Of a stretch of DNA of 64,000 nt, positions 57,368-64,000 are shown piece after piece. Under the pieces are notes generated by a model, which saw only the letters and a list, made by a program, of their open reading frames with translations, was not told where the DNA came from and searched no databases. This DNA comes from Aegilops tauschii subsp. strangulata (lineage: Eukaryota > Streptophyta > Magnoliopsida > Poales > Poaceae): the NCBI RefSeq assembly GCF_002575655.3, contig NC_053036.3, positions 647,364,736 to 647,428,735 on the forward strand, written 5' to 3'. Numbering within the stretch: the first letter of the stretch is position 1; each line of letters opens with the position of its first letter. Made by a program: the position numbers and the translations under genes.

Positions 57368-60300
57368 ATGAGTGATCGTGCGTGGATGTACACCGGTCAC
57401 ACTGGTCAGAACAAATGGAGCACTGAATGGTTCACAAAAACCAAGGGGTTTGTGCGAGCCGCATTTGCAAATGGCCAGAGGAAAACCTGGTGCCCCTGTT
57501 TACGGTGCGGCAATTGGGAAAAGAGGACAGAGGCTGAAATGGGCAAACACCTGCAGAAGAGTGGTTTTACGCCCGATTATACGGTGTGGACATTTCATGG
57601 TGAGTCTGCCCAACGTGACCGAGCTGAGGTGGATCATCGTCGCACCGACGAGCATGGTACCGGGATGGAAAACATGGTGCAAGACTTTGATGATGCTCGG
57701 GATTCGGACGAGGAGATGGAGGAATCTGCAAAGGCCTTCAATGAAATGTTGGAGTCTTCAAAACGTCCGCTCCATGAGCACACTGAGCTTTGTCAGTTGG
57801 ATGCCATCTCACAAGTAATGGCTCTGAAGGCTCAGTTCAACTTGGGCAGAGAATGCTAGGATGCAATGATGACAGTATTTGGACGCTTTCTACCCAAAGG
57901 CCATGTAATGCCTGCAAACCTGTACCAGTCGGACAAAATCCTCCGTGCACTGAAGATGCCCTATGATAAGATACATGCCTGTGAGAAAGGATGTGTCTTG
58001 TTTAGGCTTGACTATGCGGACTTGAACTATTGTCCCATTTGCAAGTCTTCCAGGTATGCTGTGGTAGACAACGGTATGGGTGAGAAGACACAGACCAAAA
58101 TCCCTGTTAGTGTTCTTCGGTATATGCCAATCGTACCAAGACTTCAACGTCTTTTCATGGTCGAAGAGACGGCCAGACGGATGACATGGCACAAAACGGG
58201 CAAAAGAACCGAACTAGATGCACATGGGAATCTGATGATTGTACATACATCGGATGGTGTTGCGTGGAAAAAGTTTGATGAATTACATGGTGACAAAGCG
58301 GCAGATCCGAGGCATCCTCGAGTCGGCATCAGCACGGATGGGTGGTATGACGGCAGCCCAATACAGTTGTTGGCCCGTATTTGTCTTTCCACTCAATCTC
58401 CCCCCCGGACAGATTATGCAAAGAAAGAACATTTTCCTGACGTTGATAATTCCAGGGCCCAACTATCCGTGGAAAAATATGAAAGTGTACATGCAACCGC
58501 TTAAGGACGAATTGCAAGAAGCCTAGGATAATGGGTTCAAGACATACGATGCCTATAGCAAACGGAACTTCATAATGCGTGTCTGGTACATGTACTCGAC
58601 GCATGACTTGCCGGCGTATGCGCTATTCGTTGGCTGGTGTGTGCATGGAAGGTTCCCGTGCCCCACATGCAAGGGAGCTCTTGAGTTTCGTTGGCTTCAG
58701 GCCGGTCGCAAGTTTTCTTGCTTCGACATGCATAGACAGTTCCTGAATCCTCTCCATAAGTTCAGGAAAGACAAGAAGAACTTCATCAGAGGTAGAGTTG
58801 TCAAAAACTCTGCACCACCTGCATTGACAGGCCAACAGACCCTGGATCAGTTAAACGCTCTCGAGCCAGATCCAGAGCGTCCAGGGTACTTCAAGGGGTA
58901 TAATTCTAAGCACGCCTGGACTCACAAAACATGCTTATGGGATCTGCCTTACTTCAAAGACCTCCTTTGCCCACACAACATCGACGTGATGCACACTGAG
59001 AAGAATATCGCCGAGGCACTTTTTGGTACATTGTTCGGCATAGATGGGAAGTCAGAGGATAATACTAAGGCTAGAGTCGATCTGGAGGCGCTATGTGATA
59101 GGCCGTTACAAAACATGAAAGAACCGAAAGGAAAGCAGAACTGGACGAAGCCAAAGGCATGGTTCAATCTTGGAAGGCCAGCTATGAGGGAAATTATCTT
59201 GTGGGTGAAAATGCAGTTGATGTTCCCCGATGGGTATGCAGCGAATCTACAGAGGGGAGCCAGTCTTGATAAATTGAAGATATTTGGTCTCAAGAGTCAT
59301 GATCGGCACAGATGGATTGAGCGGGTAATGTCGGTGATGTTGCGTGGCTTCATCCCTGAGGATGAATGGCTAGTACTGGCAGAACTCAGCTATTTCTTCC
59401 GTGTTCTTTGTGCGAAAGAACTATCGCCTGGCGTGCTAGAATAAATGGAAGAGTTGGCGCCGGAGTTGATCTGCAAGTTAGAGAAGATCTTCCCACCGGG
59501 CTTCTTTAATCCAATGCAACATTTGATTTTGCATCTCCCGACCGAGGCAAGATTGGGGGGGCCCGTGCAAAATCGTTGGTGCTACCCAACTGAGAGGATG
59601 CAGAAGACGCTTTGACAAAAATGTAAAAATAAACGTAGAATTGAAGCATCGATGGCTGAGGCATTCATCACTGAGGAGGCGGCAAACTTCGTGACAGCAC
59701 ACTACGAAGCCAAAAATCGTCTTTTGCATAATCCGAAGCCTCGGTACAATGCTGACGACCCTAAAAAGGGTGGATCCAACCTCAGCCTACTCAAAGGGAA
59801 TCTCGCACCAGCCAGTGTTTCAAATCCAGTATCTTTGGATAACGAACAATGGCGGACCATTTCGTTGTATATCTTCAACAACCTGATAGAAGTGCGGCTA
59901 TACATCGAGTAAGTTCTCGGTACATAATTTCGCAACTTCTATTTCCTTTGAACTGCTCTTATTCCTGGATATTTCATACAGTCGATACGTCGCCTTATTC
60001 TCGTATGGAGCGGTGATCCAAAAGGATTCTGTCGAAGAGTATGAGCTTCTCACAAAGCAAGGAGGCGGCTATCCCGGTTTCATCTCTTGGTTCAAACAAA
60101 CGGTAATTTCTATTAGACTTGTAGGCTAATTTGTAGGCGGCTATCCCGGTTTCATTCGCTAATTTGTGCGTAATGCAACAATCCTTTCATATTAAACTTG
60201 TAGGCTAATTCAGAGTCTATGGACGGCGAATTGAGACAAGTCGCTAATGGTTTTGACTATAAGGTCCGTTCATTTGACAAATACGACATCAACGGGTATC

Positions 60301-61019
60301 GCTTTCGTACCTATGGCAAAGAGCTATCTATGGCCGACCGAAAGTCTACAAATTGTTGTCTATCTGCTATCGGCGAAGGAGGTACCGAGTATTATGGGAG
60401 AGTTGAAGCAATTTATGAACTTCTATTCTATGGTGAAAACCCACCGAATGTCGTAGTCTTCAAATGTTATTGGTTTCAGCCGAAGGAGACTAGAAGGACT
60501 CATGAACATATAGGGCTAGTTGAAATCAACCAAAGCACCCATTTAGATGTTCCTGATGTCTATATTACGGCTCAACAGGCGACCCAAGTATTCTATCTAC
60601 CGTGGGCCTGCCAAACTAATCCAAATCTGAAAGGTTGGCATGTCGTTTATGAAGTGCCGCCACGTGCTAGACTATCTCCCCCAAAGGAAGAGGATTATGA
60701 ACCTCACATTAACCCAGACACATATGAAGGAGAATTCTTCCAAGAGACACGTCTTTCCAAAAAGCGTTTCAAGAACCACTATACTTCACCCCAAAACATT
60801 GAAATAGACAGCGACAGTGAATCCGACATCACCCCAGAGGAGGAACAAGAAGAGCCGGAACAAGAATAGGTTACTGATGCAGATGACCTGTCATTGCTTG
60901 ACCGATTACGTCAAGGTGGCCTTCCACATGTTGATGCCACTGAACCCTATGAGCCCGTCATTGATTATAGTGATGATGATGATTATGCATTTATTCATGA
61001 CACTGATCGAGATTATTAG
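57368..61019 (+). pseudogene. E2 CACTA transposase (tnpD/Tnp2-like), broken
   Basis: Starts MSDRAWMYTGHTGQNKWS at 57368. The N-terminal transposase-associated domain (PF13963) has CPCLRCGNW and DYTVWTFHGE. The Tnp2/Transposase_21 domain (PF02992) follows from about 57866 (ILRALKMPYDKIHACEKGC, NYCPICKSSRY, HPRVGISTDG, SCWPVFVFPLNLPPG, HDLPAYALFVGWCVHGRFPC, HNIDVMHTEKNIAEALFGTL). Then come DUF4218 (59445-59909) and DUF4216 (60204 on). Introns: about 59909-59981 and 60103-60203. Defects: TAG at 57857, 58524 and 60867, TAA at 59442, TGA at 59613, and a small indel near 58340. The frame otherwise continues to TAG at 61017. All five stops can be explained by single C-to-T changes on one strand or the other. 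The enzyme would cut at CACTA termini; this copy cannot make it. Confidence 0.9.
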
Positions 61020-61155
61020 TAGTGTCAGGTATTAAATTTTTTAATGTTGTACTTGATGATGATACACTTAAGTGATACACATATTATTATTCATGTCGGT
61101 CTTTTTTTATGTTGTACTAATTTCGTTTACTGTTTGTCATGGCAGGTGTTGAAAG

Positions 61156-63602
61156 ATGGTGGGCGCTGGTCGGGAGCGCGCCAAGGCCCCTTCTTCGTCG
61201 GGGCGTGGTCTGAGGTCTTCGATTCCAGACGCACCTCTCCACCGAGCGTTGCTGGACAGTATGTCCACACCGCCGGGCCCTTCTTCGTCGACCGCGGTGC
61301 CCAGCAGGGGACGAGGTAGGAAGAGAGGAGGTGGGGCACGTGGTCGTGGGAGAGGAGGTAGGGTGACTGCTACGGCGCCTTCCTCGCCGCCACCCCCAGC
61401 TGTTTCACCCGAGCACGTGACTGCTAGGGTGGACTCGTCCGAGGAGGAGGCTACACGGACTCCGGTCCACGAGCCTCCGGTCCACGGGTCTTGGGCCCAC
61501 GAGCCTCGGGTCGACTGGCCTTCGGCCCACGAGACCCCGGAGGAGCACACGTCCGGATGGGGTACCTGGCCGGATCATCCCGAGGAGCCGAGTGGCCATG
61601 CTGATGATGGCGGGGAGCCGACTGATCTTGAGGAGGAGGGTGGCACCGTCTACCAGCGTGGTGCTACACGGCTCCCGTCCGTGCCGGCGACCCGCGAGCA
61701 GAGGTGGTTGATTTTCCCTGATGGGAAGAGGTACGTAAGTGCATTTAATATTTTTGTACCTTCTGCATTCACGTTTCTTCAAATAACTAATGCGTTGGCC
61801 TTGTCATGCTGCAGGGGTTGGGACCACCATCATAGTGTCCGCCGGCCCAACTCCGTCCTTGGAGTTCTTTGCCGGCAAAACTTCCCGGGGTTTGTCACGT
61901 TGCCTTGTGAGGGTAGGCTTCCAGAGCTTGGATTGAGCTGGGAGCACTACGTGGCTGCCCCGGCCCCGCCGGATGAGATTATCGACGGTGTCGTGTGCGA
62001 CACGAGGGCAGACATGGTGATCAGAAAGTTCTGGGTAATTTCTCCTTTACACATTTAAAAATCTTCAACTAGCTAGTTATTAATTGTACTAATCAATATT
62101 GTCTCATTTGATTGCAGACATTCTACAGGTGTGAGGAGGGATACGAGGAGGACGCGGCACATGTTATCGAGAACGTCTGCAAGCGCCTACTCCAGAACTT
62201 ACGGCACGAGGCTCGGGTGCAGGCTGTTCGAGACCTCTACGCCTTGCGTGGTATCAAGAAGACCAAGCCGGCGTGCCGCGATAAGTTCCTGAGTAAGGAG
62301 CAGTACATGAAGGTAATTCTTAAGGCCTTCTACTTAAGTTCCTTCATTTAGTAATTCTTAGCCGTAGCGCTCAAGTTTCTATTTGCTAACTTAGGCGCCT
62401 CCGAGATGGTGTGCGGATCGGATGGATTGTTGGGAGGTGTTGGTCGATGAGTGGTGCTCAAAAGAATGGCTAGCCCTCCACAACGAGGCCAAGGACAAAC
62501 GTGCCCAAATGGAAGGTGTGCCACACCATCAAGGCAGCTCCAACTTATATCAGTTCGGGCGCAACTGGGTATGTGGTTTGCTTCATGATTCATGCAATTC
62601 ATTCATCATGCTAGCTTGAGCCCTTTAATTACTCATTTTCATTGTTTCTCTCTTTCAGGCACGCTACAATAAGGCGGATAAGGTGCCAGAGGTGTACGAC
62701 CTGTATGCCATGGCCCACACTGCCTCTTCCAAGAAAGTCAAAGCTTTCTCTCAGTCTGACCTCGATGACGCAAACAACTTCACCAACATCTCCTCCCACA
62801 ACAAGCTCGTGAGATATAGAGATGAGGGGAAGGCGAGGAAAGGGGAGGACTTTAACCCGAGCCAGGGTCCCATTGATCCAGAGCTGGTGATGATATCTGG
62901 TGGCGGGAGGTCCTATGGCTCCATAGCCATTGGAGATGGACTTATCCGTTGTCCTAGCACTCTCCCGGAGATCAAGGCGCGCCAGTCGAGCTCCGCTCCT
63001 GAGATAAGGCCTCGTGAACGGCCAGTGCAACTCGCCATCAAGGTTAGTGATACGTACTCAGTTATCTTTCTCCATTACATTGTGTGCGCTTCCATCAATG
63101 ATTACAAATGGTCATGTGAGTGGTGTTTCAGGCTGCTATACAGACTGAGAGAGATAGAACGGAGAAACTTCTGGCGGAGGCGGCGGAGAGGCAGCGGGAG
63201 ATGGAGGAGAGGACGAGAAAGATGATGGAGGAGGAGAGGGGACGGAATGACATGCAGGCAAGGGCCATGTACGAGCTCCTTGTGGTAAGTTTCTTCTGCA
63301 GATTACTTGCTAGTCTTAACATTTGAGTCTCATTACTAACTAGTATGACTCTGTTGTGAAAACCAAATGTGCAGTCTGTGTGCGAGAAGTCCGGTCAGCC
63401 CGCTCCGCCGATGCCAGTGATTGCTCCTGGGAGCACGGTGAGTTTAATTTGAATGGACATTACTTGCTAGTCTTAACATTTGAGTGTCGTAATGCTAACA
63501 AGACATTGGAAATGATCTTTGGTGCAGCTTAACTCCAGAAACGCATCGCACAATCCTTCTCCAGGTAGCGGCACTAGCCACCCCGCTCCTACACCTCCCT
63601 GA
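61156..63602 (+). CDS. E2 accessory protein, tnpA-like (Transposase_24), intact eight-exon gene
   Basis: ATG in AAAGATGG context. Exons: 61156-61730, 61815-62034, 62118-62312, 62395-62568, 62659-63042, 63132-63284, 63375-63437, 63528-63602. Every intron is GT...AG. The spliced length is 1839 nt, a 612-residue protein without internal stops. Residues 1-190 are disordered, with RGRGRKRGGG-type Arg/Gly runs and repeated HEP/HEPPVHG units. Residues 190-390 carry the En/Spm Transposase_24-like region (RWLIFPDGKRG, FPGFVTLPCEG, MVIRKFW, CEEGYEEDAAHVIENVCK, DRMDCWEVLVDEWCS), and around 390-515 FTNISSHNKLVRY and VMISGGGRSYGSIAIGDG. A coiled coil follows (TERDRTEKLLAEAAERQREM). Proteins of this type bind subterminal repeats and assist excision. 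First-exon start and expression are inferred. Confidence 0.88.
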
Positions 63603-63639
63603 TCACGGTAAGTTTCTCTACTGTTTTGCTTAACAAATG
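63603..63639. other. E2 accessory gene 3' flank
   Basis: Starts with GTAAGTTTCTC shortly after the stop codon, which could be a further splice donor in the 3' untranslated region. Confidence 0.4.
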
Positions 63640-64000
63640 CATAAAGACCTAGACTTAGCTTTATTTCCTCCAATATGCTTACCATAATGACCTAGAGTTA
63701 GCTTCTTTTCCTCCAAAATGACCCATTTTACCTAGGTTAGCTTATAAATGATGCAGTTCATCCAAGTTAGCTAAAAAATGACCCATTTTACCTAGATTAG
63801 CTCCTAAATGATCCATTTTACCTACGTTAGCTTTAAAATGGCCCATTTCACGTAGGTTAACTCCAAAATGACCCATCTTACCTAGGTTATCTCATAAACG
63901 ATCCATTTCAACTAATTTAGCTCATAAATGATCCATTTGACCTAAGTGAGCTAAAAACGATCCATTTCACCTAAATTAGCTCTTAAATGATCCATTTCAC
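63640..64000. repeat. Short tandem repeats in E2 right flank
   Basis: About a dozen imperfect copies of a roughly 30-bp unit of the form AAAATGACCCATTTTACCTAGGTTAGCTC, running into the window edge. It probably approaches the right subterminal region of E2. The motif is unrelated to the GACGGCAAAGA word of the left end. Confidence 0.82.

Larger units (their letters stand above)
54805..64000 (+). mobile_element. CACTA transposon E2 (right end outside window)
   Basis: Starts with the terminal sequence CACTACTGGAATC at 54805, preceded by GTA (54802-54804), a plausible 3-bp target duplication. It interrupts the E1 transposase frame. Order: subterminal repeats, long low-complexity leader, foldback, transposase pseudogene (57368-61019), intact accessory gene (61156-63602), then short tandem repeats to the window edge. 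At least 9.2 kb long. Confidence 0.88.

Noticed and set aside
63640..64000. CRISPR-like look of regularly spaced repeats
   Set aside because: The repeats are imperfect, contiguous and without unique spacers, and the context is a plant CACTA transposon.

Overview
The window is plant nuclear DNA, almost certainly from a Triticeae grass (wheat, barley or a wild relative). The retrotransposon ends match families I remember as typical of that tribe: Angela/BARE1-type Copia LTRs, a Fatima-like Gypsy LTR and Sabrina/WHAM-type Athila LTRs, together with large grass CACTA transposons. I find no host gene, tRNA, rRNA or prokaryotic feature. Every kilobase can be assigned to a transposable element.

Layout. 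An old CACTA transposon (E1, coding on the minus strand) is the substrate. Its pieces lie at 1-431, 26336-27088 and 53713-54804. An Athila-type LTR retrotransposon (B, 432-26335, target duplication TTAGG) sits in its non-coding part. B carries two later insertions. A Gypsy element with a spliced antisense gene (C, 1037-8861) lies in its 3' LTR. Angela-type Copia sequence (9899-20469) lies in its internal region, with a rearranged solo LTR plus truncated element that includes a 1.45 kb duplication of B. A Fatima-like Gypsy element (27089-53712, plus strand) splits the E1 transposase gene. It holds a broken gag-protease region and a six-exon antisense gene. That antisense gene is itself interrupted by a Copia element (33654-43259) with nearly identical LTRs and a ruined interior. 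A second Athila-type element (D, 45081-52937) sits further downstream. From 54805 to beyond the right edge lies a second CACTA element (E2, plus strand), inserted into the E1 transposase reading frame.

Function. Almost all coding regions are decayed: stops and frameshifts in the Angela polyprotein, Fatima-like gag, both antisense genes and both CACTA transposases. Two exceptions stand out. The E2 accessory (tnpA-like, Transposase_24) gene at 61156-63602 can be spliced into one open frame of 612 codons over eight exons with GT-AG junctions, although its partner transposase has five in-frame stops and a frameshift. Element D keeps an unbroken 341-codon acidic ORF and a CCHC-knuckle ORF but no polymerase. 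Families were assigned by eye; element names come from recall and should be treated as provisional.
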